Part shown: positions 1 to 8,079 of the stretch, in pieces
How positions within the stretch are numbered: position 1 is the first letter of the stretch
How the letters are laid out: every line of letters starts with the position of its first letter
Assembly (NCBI GenBank): GCA_030595795.1
Contig: JAUVCH010000005.1
Coordinates: forward strand, 1-64,000
Reading direction: 5' to 3'
Source: Gammaproteobacteria bacterium
Lineage (GTDB): Bacteria; Pseudomonadota; Gammaproteobacteria; GCA-001735895
DNA length: 64,000 nt
Notes under the pieces: generated by a model
Database searches by the model: none
What the model was told of the DNA's origin: nothing
What the model saw: only the letters and a program-made list of their open reading frames with translations
Translations under genes and position numbers: made by a program

Positions 1-243
1 GATGGAGCCACTAATCGATACATGACCGCCGACCTGATTACCGATGACTTTAGCTTGCCGAATAACTGGGACAACGTTATGTCGATTCGCCTGATGTTGC
101 TCGCTCGATCCGCTTCTGATGGCGTTGTCGAGGATTATCAGGTGGTCGATTTTAACGGTACTAGTACTACCCAGGCAGACCAGCGCCTGCGCCAGGTTTT
201 TACTACCACCATTGCACTACGCAACCGGGTCAGTGACACATGA
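1..243 (+). CDS. pilW: PilW, type IV pilus minor pilin (3' end only)
   Basis: The reading frame is open from base 1, so only the last 80 residues of the gene are present. The C-terminal segment RLRQVFTTTIALRNR matches the characteristic end of PilW, a minor pilin that sits in the tip/priming complex of type IVa pili together with PilV, PilX, FimU and PilY1. The stop codon overlaps the start of pilX by four bases (ATGA at 240-243), which indicates translational coupling inside the pilVWXY1Y2E operon. The N-terminal prepilin signal lies outside the window, so the assignment rests on the C-terminal motif and on the neighbours. Confidence 0.85.
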   Translation, partial: DGATNRYMTADLITDDFSLPNNWDNVMSIRLMLLARSASDGVVEDYQVVDFNGTSTTQADQRLRQVFTTTIALRNRVSDT

Positions 244-767
244 AAACGTCCAGTTTAAAAACTCAGACCGGTGTCACGCTGGTTGTCAGTCTCATAATTC
301 TGGTCAGTCTGACCATACTCGGCGTCACTTCGATGATGAGTTCACGTACCGAGGTCAGTATGGCAGGTAATTTACGCAAGGCAGGTATCGCCTTTAATGC
401 CGCCGAAGCCGGGTTACGCGCTGGCGAAGCGTTTATTAATAACTCAGTTACCACCACGATATACGCCGATCCAAGCATCGGATTGTACGATCAAACCGAT
501 ACTAGTCCGTCCTACGGTGTCAGTGCCACCTGGACGGCATCACAGTTAGCAGGCACCAGCCTGCCAGATGTCGCGGTACAACCGAGTTTTATCATCCATT
601 TTCTGGGAGATCGCTCCCAGAACGAAGTCGCAGCGGTAAATATCGGCGGCTACGGTAGCGGCCAACCCGGCATGACAGTCTCTAATTTTAAGGTAACCGC
701 CAGGGGAGTGGGGCAATCGCTTAACGAAGTTCGTTACGTCCAGTCACACATGGGCCACGAATATTAA
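240..767 (+). CDS. pilX: PilX, type IV pilus minor pilin
   Basis: This 175-residue protein has a class III leader ending in Gly11, followed by a hydrophobic helix (VTLVVSLIILVSLTILGV). The usual Glu at mature position 5 is absent (it is Val), as is common for PilX/GspK-type tip pilins. The stretch around residues 38-60 (RTEVSMAGN...NAAEAGLRAGEAF) is the PilX family signature. PilX works with PilW, PilV and PilY1 to prime pilus assembly and display the adhesin. It starts four bases inside pilW and is followed 16 bases later by pilY1. A ribosome site (AGGAG) precedes pilY1, not pilX, which fits coupled translation from pilW. Confidence 0.88.
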   Translation: MKTSSLKTQTGVTLVVSLIILVSLTILGVTSMMSSRTEVSMAGNLRKAGIAFNAAEAGLRAGEAFINNSVTTTIYADPSIGLYDQTDTSPSYGVSATWTASQLAGTSLPDVAVQPSFIIHFLGDRSQNEVAAVNIGGYGSGQPGMTVSNFKVTARGVGQSLNEVRYVQSHMGHEY

Positions 768-783
768 ATTCAGGAGTTATGGA

Positions 784-3700
784 ATGAAGCAATCAATTAA
801 ATCTAACCTGTTACATGCACTGGCCGCCGCAATTTTGGTCGGCATGCCCATGCAGCAAGCTCAGGCGGCTCCGGGAACTCTGCCGTCAGCACCATTATTC
901 CTGTCGACTATTGTTGAACCGAATGTTTTCTTAACCCTCGATGATTCGACTAGCATGAACTGGGAGGTGACAGTTCCGGCCGGAACAGGTGGAATTGAAA
1001 CTAAATACGACGTTTTTGATAACTTACAGGGCGTACCAGTGTTACCCGCCAGTGGTGGCTCGTTTCGCGCGTTTTATCATCCGACCTACATTAACTTCAA
1101 TGTGGTGCCACCGGTATCGTTGTATCCCGAAGCCTGGTTGCTAAAAAGCCATGAAGGCAACACCACCTACTATAATCCCAATGTCACCTATCAACCCTGG
1201 TCGGGATCTGACGCATCTGGCAATCCTTTATATTTCGCTGCTGATCCCGCCGCAGTGCCTTTAATTCCGGGTGATGCCACTACTTATAGTCTTCTAACCG
1301 ACTTTACCTATAACGATGGTTATACGGATCTGGATGGTGACGGAAATTCTGACGATGCTGCCCTCTATGTACCGACTTATTTCGAATGGGTCGATGATGG
1401 GGACGGCATTATTCACGCAATTAATGACAAAGGAAAAGCAATTATCATCAAGTCTGGGAATGCGCCTTTTCCGTCAGGACGCAGTTATGCAGACGAGATT
1501 CAGAATTTTGCGAACTGGTTTGTTTATTACCGCACCCGTGAATACGCCACCAAAGCAGTCGTCGGGAAAATTATTAATAACTCCGACTCAAACCGCGTGG
1601 GTTTAAGACTATTCAATGCTGGCCATATTATCGATGCCGCAACCATGTCTAACTCAGCGAATAAACTGACCCTGTTACAGGCATTTTATAAATCTACCTC
1701 GTTAGGTTCGACACCCGCCAGAACGGCGCTGGAAGCTACTGGCACGATGTTCGCCAATGAAACTAATACGGGGGTTCCATCACCGATTTTACCCGAAGTA
1801 GACGGCGGTACCTGCCAGCAAAACTTTAATATTCTAATGACCGATGGTTACTGGAATGGCTCTGACCCAACCTGGGGCACCAAAGCGCCTAAAGATACAT
1901 TTAATACCGATGCCAGCACCGCTCTAGACTCCAGTATCTTTGATGGCGATGCCAGCCAGTCTAACGATGGCGGTAATTACGCTGACGCCTTTTCAAGTAC
2001 ATTGGCAGACGTAGCCATGCACTTTTACGAAACCGACCTCCGCACAGACCTGCTCGACGAAGTACCAGAGCGAACCGGTGTGGACGAAAACACCCAGCAA
2101 CACCTGGTGAACTACGTATTATCGTTCGGCTTAACCGGCACACTGGATCCCACTAAGGATCCAGCCCGCATCGACCTCGTTGACCCCTTTCCTGGCTGGC
2201 CAGATTCTACCGTCTCGACCAATTACAACGAAAAAATCGACGACTTATGGCATTCGGCTTATAACTCTCGTGGTAAATTCATAGCTACGCAAGACTCTGA
2301 AGGCATCAGCAGCGCGCTCGACCTGGCGATCGCCGACATCTCGGAAAGAACGGGAACTGCTGCGGCGGTGGCCGTTAACTCCGCTAAACTGAGTACTGAA
2401 TCGGTAGTCTATCTGGCCCAATTTAATACCAATCGCTGGCAAGGTAACCTTTTCGCATTTCCTATTGTCGACTCGAATACGGGAGAACTCGCGGAAACGG
2501 CTAAATGGGATGCATCGTCGGAACTGACTAACCGCACAAAAGCACGAAACATCATTACATTCGATGCATCTACCTCTACGGGTATACCATTTCAATGGGC
2601 TAATTTATCTACCACCATGAAAGATGATTTACTCATTAACCCACTCGGTGGCGTCGATTCTGCCACCATAGGCGAGGCACGCCTCGACTATATTCGCGGT
2701 GATCGTAGCAACGAAACCAGTGGATTTGCTTTTCGTGAACGGATTTCATTACTTGGAGACCTGGTGAATTCCGGACCGGTGTTCGTTGGCCCACCTAGTC
2801 TGGCCTGGCCCGATCTCGCACCTTTCCCTGACGGTACTACGGACATGGCCTACTCAGAGTTCAAGGATCTTTATAAAGATCGGCAGAAAATCGTATATGT
2901 CGGTGCCAATGACGGCATGTTACATGCGTTCAACGATGATAACGGCGAAGAAGTGTTTGGTTATATTCCCGGAAAACTGTACTCAACAACCGTCAATGAA
3001 GGTCTGCATTATATGACCGACCCCAACTATATACACAAGTACTATGTTGACCTGTCGCCAACAATATCAGACGTCTACATCAGTACGGGGGCCAGCACAA
3101 ATTGGTACACAATTTTAGTCGGCGGTCTACGCGGTGGTGGTCGCGGAATTTTTGCACTCGACGTAACTAATCCAGCCTCTTTTGGCGAAACCCTGGCTAA
3201 GGCTGACGCCATGTCGTTATGGGAATTTACCGATGCCGACGATGCCGACCTGGGCTACACATTTAGCCGGCCAATTATCGCTTTAACTAATGCCGGCGAC
3301 TGGGTGGCCATTTTTGGTAACGGCTATAACTCAACCAACTCCGGTCAGGCAATGCTATTCATTGTTGACATTGAAAAGGGCATCAACGGCTGGACTATTG
3401 GTACTAGTTATCAAAAAATAACTACCGGTGTCGGCAGTCCCGGCGCGCAAAACGGTCTCTCGGCTCCGGCGTTAGCCGATCTTGATGGCAACGGCACGGT
3501 TGATCGTGCCTACGCGGGCGACCTGGAAGGCAATATGTGGGTTTTCGACCTGACGAGCACTACATCTGGCAACTGGGGGAAGGCAGCCTTTAAAAACGGT
3601 TCGGATCCGGCTCCTCTATTCACTGCTCCAGCCAATCAGCAAATTACTGCCAAACCAGTATTGGCTAGTCATCCAACGATCACCGATACTAATACCAATG

Positions 3701-4299
3701 GTCCAAACATTATGGTGTATTTCGGCACCGGCCAGTACCTGGTAGATGGTGACAAAATAACAACTGATAACCAGTCGTTTTACGGTATTTGGGACAAGAG
3801 TGATCAGGATCGTAATATTACTAACCTGGTTAAACAGCAATTTGACACTACTTTTACCACCGGCCGAGTCTTGACGCGTAACGCTGTCGACTACGCCACC
3901 GCTTATGGTTGGTATTTTGATCTAACCGATAGCGGCGAACGAGTTGTAACCTCCGCGATCGCACGCGCCGATACAGTTTTCTTCAATAGTTTTGTGCCTG
4001 TGTCAGACCCCTGTTCACAAGGAGGTTACGGTTATAAATTTGCGGTTGATATGGATACCGGCGGTTCACCTTTGATTGCCGCTATCGATAGCAATGGCGA
4101 TAGCCTGGTCGATGATGGTGATTATGTGTCCAATTCAAATGGCGACGAAAGCACCCTGGCGGCAGTTCGTCAGGAAGGTTTTCTGCCAGAGCCGGTGTTT
4201 ATTGAAGACCTGGCATTTACAGGTGATACCGCTACAAAAATCAAAGCGTTATCAACAGTTCCTACCGGCCGATTTTCGTGGCAGGAATTAATATTTTAA
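784..4299 (+). CDS. pilY1: PilY1, pilus tip adhesin and assembly factor
   Basis: The protein has 1171 residues, the usual size of PilY1. A Sec signal peptide is visible at residues 1-29 (ending QAQA). A von Willebrand A domain follows, with the MIDAS motif D53-D-S-T-S57 and the later strand NILMTDGYWNG. A beta-propeller PilY_C domain begins near residue 700 with YVGANDGMLHAFND. Two calcium-loop-like sequences are present: DLDGDGNSDD near residue 183 and DLDGNGTVD near residue 900, the latter inside the propeller as in Pseudomonas PilY1. PilY1 is secreted, sits at the pilus tip with the minor pilins, and controls extension/retraction and surface sensing. An AGGAG-type ribosome site lies just upstream of the ATG. 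Confidence 0.95.
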   Translation: MKQSIKSNLLHALAAAILVGMPMQQAQAAPGTLPSAPLFLSTIVEPNVFLTLDDSTSMNWEVTVPAGTGGIETKYDVFDNLQGVPVLPASGGSFRAFYHPTYINFNVVPPVSLYPEAWLLKSHEGNTTYYNPNVTYQPWSGSDASGNPLYFAADPAAVPLIPGDATTYSLLTDFTYNDGYTDLDGDGNSDDAALYVPTYFEWVDDGDGIIHAINDKGKAIIIKSGNAPFPSGRSYADEIQNFANWFVYYRTREYATKAVVGKIINNSDSNRVGLRLFNAGHIIDAATMSNSANKLTLLQAFYKSTSLGSTPARTALEATGTMFANETNTGVPSPILPEVDGGTCQQNFNILMTDGYWNGSDPTWGTKAPKDTFNTDASTALDSSIFDGDASQSNDGGNYADAFSSTLADVAMHFYETDLRTDLLDEVPERTGVDENTQQHLVNYVLSFGLTGTLDPTKDPARIDLVDPFPGWPDSTVSTNYNEKIDDLWHSAYNSRGKFIATQDSEGISSALDLAIADISERTGTAAAVAVNSAKLSTESVVYLAQFNTNRWQGNLFAFPIVDSNTGELAETAKWDASSELTNRTKARNIITFDASTSTGIPFQWANLSTTMKDDLLINPLGGVDSATIGEARLDYIRGDRSNETSGFAFRERISLLGDLVNSGPVFVGPPSLAWPDLAPFPDGTTDMAYSEFKDLYKDRQKIVYVGANDGMLHAFNDDNGEEVFGYIPGKLYSTTVNEGLHYMTDPNYIHKYYVDLSPTISDVYISTGASTNWYTILVGGLRGGGRGIFALDVTNPASFGETLAKADAMSLWEFTDADDADLGYTFSRPIIALTNAGDWVAIFGNGYNSTNSGQAMLFIVDIEKGINGWTIGTSYQKITTGVGSPGAQNGLSAPALADLDGNGTVDRAYAGDLEGNMWVFDLTSTTSGNWGKAAFKNGSDPAPLFTAPANQQITAKPVLASHPTITDTNTNGPNIMVYFGTGQYLVDGDKITTDNQSFYGIWDKSDQDRNITNLVKQQFDTTFTTGRVLTRNAVDYATAYGWYFDLTDSGERVVTSAIARADTVFFNSFVPVSDPCSQGGYGYKFAVDMDTGGSPLIAAIDSNGDSLVDDGDYVSNSNGDESTLAAVRQEGFLPEPVFIEDLAFTGDTATKIKALSTVPTGRFSWQELIF

Positions 4300-4310
4300 G
4301 GGGAAAACTC

Positions 4311-4649
4311 ATGAACAGGATTAAATTAATTATTACACTATTTTTCTCGGCCTGGCTGTTTTCATCACCGTTGTTGGCTGCCTCAACAAGCTGGAGCCTG
4401 GGAACGTTTCGCCACCTGGGCGTTGTCGATGAAGTCAGTCGCAACTGGATTTTCATTGATGACACAAAATACCGACTTAGCCCTACCGCGAAACTAGCAA
4501 CAACGGATAATAGCAAGGCCAGTATAAATTTGTTAAAAAGACGCCAGATGATAGGATTTAGTACTATAACAATCAATAATCGGCAACTCATTGATCAAAT
4601 ATGGTTGATCCCAGAAAATGAACATCGATTATATCGACCGATACCATAA
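4311..4649 (+). CDS. PilY2-like small secreted pilus biogenesis protein
   Basis: This encodes 112 residues with a clear signal peptide (residues 1-22, MNRIKLIITLFFSAWLFSSP). The ATG at 4311 is preceded by AAGGGGAA, so it is preferred over the in-frame ATG at 4278, which lies inside the end of pilY1. The mature part contains a small beta-rich segment (VVDEVSRNWIFIDDTKYRL) typical of short proteins that lie between pilY1 and pilE, such as Pseudomonas PilY2. Its exact role in fimbrial biogenesis is poorly known in the family. Identity is inferred mainly from position, size and the beta segment. Confidence 0.6.
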   Translation: MNRIKLIITLFFSAWLFSSPLLAASTSWSLGTFRHLGVVDEVSRNWIFIDDTKYRLSPTAKLATTDNSKASINLLKRRQMIGFSTITINNRQLIDQIWLIPENEHRLYRPIP

Positions 4650-4664
4650 ATACAGGAGAATGTA

Positions 4665-5069
4665 GTGAAAAGGTACAAATCATCCGGTTTTACGTTAATC
4701 GAATTAATGCTCGTCGTGGGCATCGTCGGGATTCTCGCAGCGATTGGAACAGGATATTATGGTCAATATATCATCGATGCTAACCGTACCGATGCTCGAT
4801 CAGCCTTGAGCCGAACGGCAACATCGCTGGAAAAATGTAAGAGCCTCTACAGCAATTATAATAGTGCCAATTGCAATGTTGCCTTACCCGCAACATCGGA
4901 TGATGGTTATTATACGATCAGCGCAACAGTCCTCACCGGTTCTGCATTCACACTTACTGCCACCCCAGTCGTCGGCCAACCTCAGGCCAACGACACCGAA
5001 TGCACTAGCCTGACGGTAACCAATACTGGTATTCAGGGCGGCACCCCTGCTACCAATGAATGCTGGTAA
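4665..5069 (+). CDS. pilE: PilE, type IV minor pilin
   Basis: A 134-residue prepilin with an 8-residue leader MKRYKSSG, cleavage before Phe9, the FTLIE pentapeptide with Glu5, and a hydrophobic helix LMLVVGIVGILAAIGTGYYG. Start is GTG at 4665 with AGGAG at 4653-4657. The C-terminus holds a Cys pair (C119 region and the final NECW), consistent with the D-loop disulfide of minor pilins. As last gene of the pilVWXY1Y2E operon it fits PilE, a minor pilin that links the priming complex to the major pilin PilA. It is too small and too divergent to be called the major pilin, and pilA normally lies elsewhere. Confidence 0.88.
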   Translation: MKRYKSSGFTLIELMLVVGIVGILAAIGTGYYGQYIIDANRTDARSALSRTATSLEKCKSLYSNYNSANCNVALPATSDDGYYTISATVLTGSAFTLTATPVVGQPQANDTECTSLTVTNTGIQGGTPATNECW

Positions 5070-5070
5070 T

Positions 5071-5093
5071 CCGAACATAACCACTTAGTTCGG
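5071..5093 (+). terminator. Weak hairpin after pilE
   Basis: CCGAAC (5071-5076) and GTTCGG (5088-5093) form a six base-pair stem with an 11-base loop directly after the pilE stop codon. There is no T-run immediately behind it, so it is only a weak candidate for the end of the pilin operon transcript. Confidence 0.3.
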
Positions 5094-5133
5094 GAATCTG
5101 ATCTGTTATAATTCTTTTTTAACCGATCAGATT
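5085..5133 (+). promoter_or_regulatory. Promoter with flanking 9-bp palindrome ahead of the PP-loop gene
   Basis: A perfect sigma70 -10 box TATAAT occurs at 5107-5112, with a poor -35 candidate TTAGTT at 5085-5090 (16-base spacer). The -10 is enclosed by a perfect inverted repeat, AATCTGATC (5095-5103) and GATCAGATT (5125-5133), separated by 21 bases. Either an operator for an unknown repressor or a structured 5' leader would explain this. The start codon of the next gene is at 5142. Confidence 0.5.
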
Positions 5134-5141
5134 TCCACACT

Positions 5142-6185
5142 ATGACACGCAAAGCAGTCGCCCTTATTTCGGGCGGTTTAGATTCTTTACTCGCCGCCAG
5201 GCTAATCCAGCAACAGGGTATCCAGGTTGAAGGTATCAACTTTTATACCGGATTTTGCGTCGAAGGCCATACCCACGCCATCCGCAAGAAAGATAAGGAC
5301 AAGGTAAAGCGAAACAACGCCCTCTGGTCGGCCGAACAGCTGGGTATTAAACTCCATATTATCGATATTGTTGAAGAATATAAGGACGTCGTTATCAACC
5401 CCAAACATGGTTATGGCGCCAACCTCAATCCCTGCCTCGATTGTAAAATTTTCATGGTACAAAAGGCGCATGAATGGATTCAGGCGAACGATTTCGACTT
5501 TATTATTACCGGTGAAGTGGTGGGGCAAAGGCCCATGTCACAACGTAAACAAACCATGCCGATAGTGTCGGCAGAATCCGGCGCTGATGACCTGTTACTA
5601 CGGCCACTTTGCGCGCAAAATTTACCGGCTACCAAACCCGAGAAAGAAGGCTGGATAAAACGCGATTTACTCAAAGGCTTTAGTGGCCGATCGCGTAAGC
5701 CACAGATGGCGCTGGCCAAAGAATTTGGCTTCGAAGATTACGCTCAACCGGCTGGTGGTTGCTGTTTTTTAACCGACGCCAGCTATTCGGTTAAGCTACA
5801 GGATTTATGGGATAACCGCGGCCATAAAAAATACGAAATTGACGATATCATGTTGCTGAAAGTCGGTCGGCATATTAGACCCGATCAGTCATATAAACTC
5901 ATTATCGCCCGTGAAGAAGGCGAGAACCGGTTTCTCAGCGGCTATAAAGGTCAGTTTCAAACCATTAAAACTGTCAGTCATGCGGGCCCCATGGCTCTGG
6001 TCGAAGGTGATAAACTCGATCAACAGCAAATCGAACTCGCCTGCGCAATCACGGCCCGATTCAGCAAAGGTCGTGACGAAGAATCGGTCGAACTCGTTTA
6101 CAGCGATAAGGGAGACGAATCGCAAGCCATCCACATTAAACCGTTGCTACCACAGGATCTACCCCAGGAATGGTATATAGCGTGA
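5142..6185 (+). CDS. PP-loop (MnmA/ThiI-like) sulfur-insertion protein with NFACT-R-like C-terminus
   Basis: The 347-residue protein opens with the ATP-pyrophosphatase PP-loop SGGLDS at residues 10-15, which adenylates a substrate in MnmA and ThiI-type tRNA thiolation enzymes. A CxxC motif (NPCLDCK, near residue 97) resembles the catalytic-cysteine region of MnmA. A second cysteine pair is in GGCCFLTD near residue 205. From about residue 225, LLKVGRHIRPDQSYKLIIAR resembles the NFACT-R RNA-binding domain that occurs fused to such enzymes. It lacks the full MnmA length and the THUMP domain of ThiI, so it is a distinct paralogue. The four-base overlap with a TusA-like gene suggests that gene supplies the sulfur. 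The RNA target is unknown to me. Confidence 0.75.
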   Translation: MTRKAVALISGGLDSLLAARLIQQQGIQVEGINFYTGFCVEGHTHAIRKKDKDKVKRNNALWSAEQLGIKLHIIDIVEEYKDVVINPKHGYGANLNPCLDCKIFMVQKAHEWIQANDFDFIITGEVVGQRPMSQRKQTMPIVSAESGADDLLLRPLCAQNLPATKPEKEGWIKRDLLKGFSGRSRKPQMALAKEFGFEDYAQPAGGCCFLTDASYSVKLQDLWDNRGHKKYEIDDIMLLKVGRHIRPDQSYKLIIAREEGENRFLSGYKGQFQTIKTVSHAGPMALVEGDKLDQQQIELACAITARFSKGRDEESVELVYSDKGDESQAIHIKPLLPQDLPQEWYIA

Positions 6186-6418
6186 CTGACTCGATTATTG
6201 AACTGGATGCGCGCCGCTTATTTTGTCCGATGCCTGTAATTCGATTACAGGATTGCATTAACCAGCAAGCCGTCGGCACACGGATACAAATTACCTGTAC
6301 CGATCCGGGTGTTATGAACGATATCCCGACCTGGTGTCGAATCAACGGCCACGAGGTTATTTCCAGCCAGGAACAGTACGACGAGTACATCCTCGTTATC
6401 GAGAAAAAGGACGGGTAG
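6182..6418 (+). CDS. TusA-like sulfur carrier protein
   Basis: About 78 residues with the TusA signature LDARRLFCPMPVIRLQ; Cys15 in the CPxP motif would carry the persulfide. I choose GTG at 6182 because it overlaps the upstream stop codon as GTGA, with an AGGA sequence about 12 bases before it. An ATG at 6170 in frame would place the ribosome site only one base away. TusA-family proteins relay sulfur from cysteine desulfurase to acceptors such as the MnmA pathway, DsrE-type proteins or other partners. Translational coupling to the PP-loop protein makes that protein the likely acceptor. This is not obviously the housekeeping tusA. Confidence 0.8.
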   Translation: MTDSIIELDARRLFCPMPVIRLQDCINQQAVGTRIQITCTDPGVMNDIPTWCRINGHEVISSQEQYDEYILVIEKKDG

Positions 6419-6446
6419 ATCGGATGTTTCTTTTCTCCAGTTTTCT

Positions 6447-6465
6447 ACGCACCACAATAGTGCGT
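6447..6465 (+). promoter_or_regulatory. NtrC binding site upstream of glnA
   Basis: ACGCAC (6447-6452) and GTGCGT (6460-6465) form a perfect palindrome with seven bases between. It contains GCAC-N7-GTGC, the core of the NtrC enhancer consensus. It lies about 105 bases before the glnA start codon and about 65 bases before the putative -10 box. Confidence 0.75.
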
Positions 6466-6499
6466 TTATCGATTTAAATCTGCCGTTTCGCCCCAATAA

Positions 6500-6527
6500 T
6501 TGGTATAAAACCAATTACCTGTACAAT
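6500..6527 (+). promoter_or_regulatory. Sigma70-type promoter of glnA
   Basis: TTGGTA (6500-6505) and TACAAT (6522-6527) are separated by 16 bases. A short palindrome ATTGGT/ACCAAT (6499-6504 and 6510-6515) overlaps the -35. I looked for the sigma54 pattern GG-N10-GC between 6466 and 6565 and found none, which is unusual for an NtrC-controlled glnA. Confidence 0.55.
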
Positions 6528-6565
6528 GCCACCTGTTTTGAAATTCCTAACGGAGACCCTGCACC

Positions 6566-7975
6566 ATGTCAGCTTCTGATGTACTAAACACCATCACTGA
6601 GTACGGCGTTAAATTCGTCGATTTTCGCTTCACCGATACTAAAGGAAAAGAACAGCATGTTTCTATTCCAGCGAGTCGTCTCGAAGAAGACAGCTTCACC
6701 GAAGGGCAAATGTTCGACGGTTCCTCAGTTGCAGGCTGGAAAGGTATTAACGAATCGGACATGATCCTGATGCCTGACGCCTCAACCGCTGTACTCGACC
6801 CTTTTACCGACGAGCCAACTATCAACATCACCTGTGATGTCGTCGAACCTGCAACAGGCGAGGGCTACGAGCGCGACCCACGCTCCATCGCAAATCGGGC
6901 AGAAGCCTATTTGAAAGCATCAGGTGTTGCGGATACCGCGTATTTCGGACCGGAAAACGAGTTCTTCGTCTTTGACGATGTCAAGTGGACCACCGAAATG
7001 GGTCATTGCTCGTACAAGATCGATTCTGAAGAAGCCGACTGGAATTCGGGAAAATCCTACGAAGACGGCAACACGGGGCATCGTCCTGGCATCAAAGGCG
7101 GCTACTTCCCGGTTCCTCCGATCGATTCATTGCACGACATGCGCTCTGCAATGTGTCTGGCTCTGGAAGAGATGGGGCAAGAGGTCGAAGTACACCACCA
7201 CGAAGTCGCAACGGCCGGGCAATGTGAAATTGGCGTCGCCTTCAATACCCTGGTGAAAAAAGCCGACCAGGTTCAGACTTTCAAATATTGTGTCCACAAC
7301 GTCGCACATAGTTACGGCAAAACGGCCACCTTCATGCCAAAACCACTAGTGGGTGATAACGGTAGCGGAATGCACGTACACATGTCTCTGGCGAAAGATG
7401 GCATCAACCTGTTCGCTGGTGATGGTTATGGTGGGCTTTCGGAAACGGCTTTATATTATATCGGTGGTGTTATCAGGCACGCCAAAGCGATCAATGCTTT
7501 TGCCAACGCAGCGACCAATAGCTACAAGCGCCTGGTACCTGGGTTCGAAGCACCGGTTATGCTCGCTTATTCTGCACGTAATCGCTCGGCCTCGGTTCGT
7601 ATTCCTTACGTCAGCAACCCTAAAGGCCGCCGCGTCGAAGTTCGCTTCCCCGATTCGACAGCCAATCCATACCTGTGCTTTAGCGCATTATTAATGGCTG
7701 GTCTCGATGGTATAAAAAATAAAATTCACCCCGGCGAGGCGATGGACAAAGACCTGTATGATTTACCGCCCGAAGAAGAAGCCGAAATCCCACAAGTAGC
7801 TTTCTCGCTGGACCTGGCACTTGAGGCACTGGACCAGGATCGCGATTTTCTTAAAGCTGGCGGTGTTTTCACCGATGATGTTATCGACGGCTATATTTCG
7901 CTCAAGCACGAGGAAGTGCAACGTCTTCGGCTGGCGACCAATCCGGTCGAATTCGACATGTATTACAGCTGTTAA
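6566..7975 (+). CDS. glnA: Glutamine synthetase type I
   Basis: The 469-residue length is that of bacterial GSI-beta. Diagnostic motifs include the N-terminal domain [16 protein letters not shown], the active-site strand [10 protein letters not shown] (about residues 265-274), the ATP loop [10 protein letters not shown], and the adenylylation site [10 protein letters not shown] with Tyr near residue 398. The enzyme makes glutamine from glutamate, ammonia and ATP in the cytoplasm and is switched off by GlnE adenylylation. It is preceded by an NtrC box and a sigma70-like promoter and followed by a strong terminator, with ntrB and ntrC downstream as in the enterobacterial glnALG order. A GGAG ribosome site lies 10-13 bases before the ATG. 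Confidence 0.98.
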   Translation: MSASDVLNTITEYGVKFVDFRFTDTKGKEQHVSIPASRLEEDSFTEGQMFDGSSVAGWKGINESDMILMPDASTAVLDPFTDEPTINITCDVVEPATGEGYERDPRSIANRAEAYLKASGVADTAYFGPENEFFVFDDVKWTTEMGHCSYKIDSEEADWNSGKSYEDGNTGHRPGIKGGYFPVPPIDSLHDMRSAMCLALEEMGQEVEVHHHEVATAGQCEIGVAFNTLVKKADQVQTFKYCVHNVAHSYGKTATFMPKPLVGDNGSGMHVHMSLAKDGINLFAGDGYGGLSETALYYIGGVIRHAKAINAFANAATNSYKRLVPGFEAPVMLAYSARNRSASVRIPYVSNPKGRRVEVRFPDSTANPYLCFSALLMAGLDGIKNKIHPGEAMDKDLYDLPPEEEAEIPQVAFSLDLALEALDQDRDFLKAGGVFTDDVIDGYISLKHEEVQRLRLATNPVEFDMYYSC

Positions 7976-7986
7976 TACGGGATCAG

Positions 7987-8017
7987 AAAAAGGCTCCTGC
8001 AACGGAGCCTTTTTTTC
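7987..8017 (+). terminator. Rho-independent terminator after glnA
   Basis: AGGCTCC (7991-7997) and GGAGCCT (8004-8010) form a perfect stem with a TGCAAC loop, followed by a run of T. It separates glnA from ntrB, so ntrBC needs readthrough or its own promoter. Confidence 0.9.
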
Positions 8018-8079
8018 CACTACCGGGAACCAATCAAAGGAATTAATACACCATTTGAGAGCATTTATTTTGCCACACG

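Noticed and set aside
263-478. Antisense and alternative-frame open frames over pilX, pilY1, glnA, glmS and the atp genes
   Set aside because: They overlap strongly conserved genes, lack ribosome sites and show no protein-family features; treated as shadows.
1740-1755. Sigma54-like TGGCACGATGTTCGCC on the plus strand
   Set aside because: It fits the consensus almost as well as 12212-12227 but lies deep inside pilY1, with no gene start downstream in that direction, and encodes a normal part of the protein. Most likely chance.
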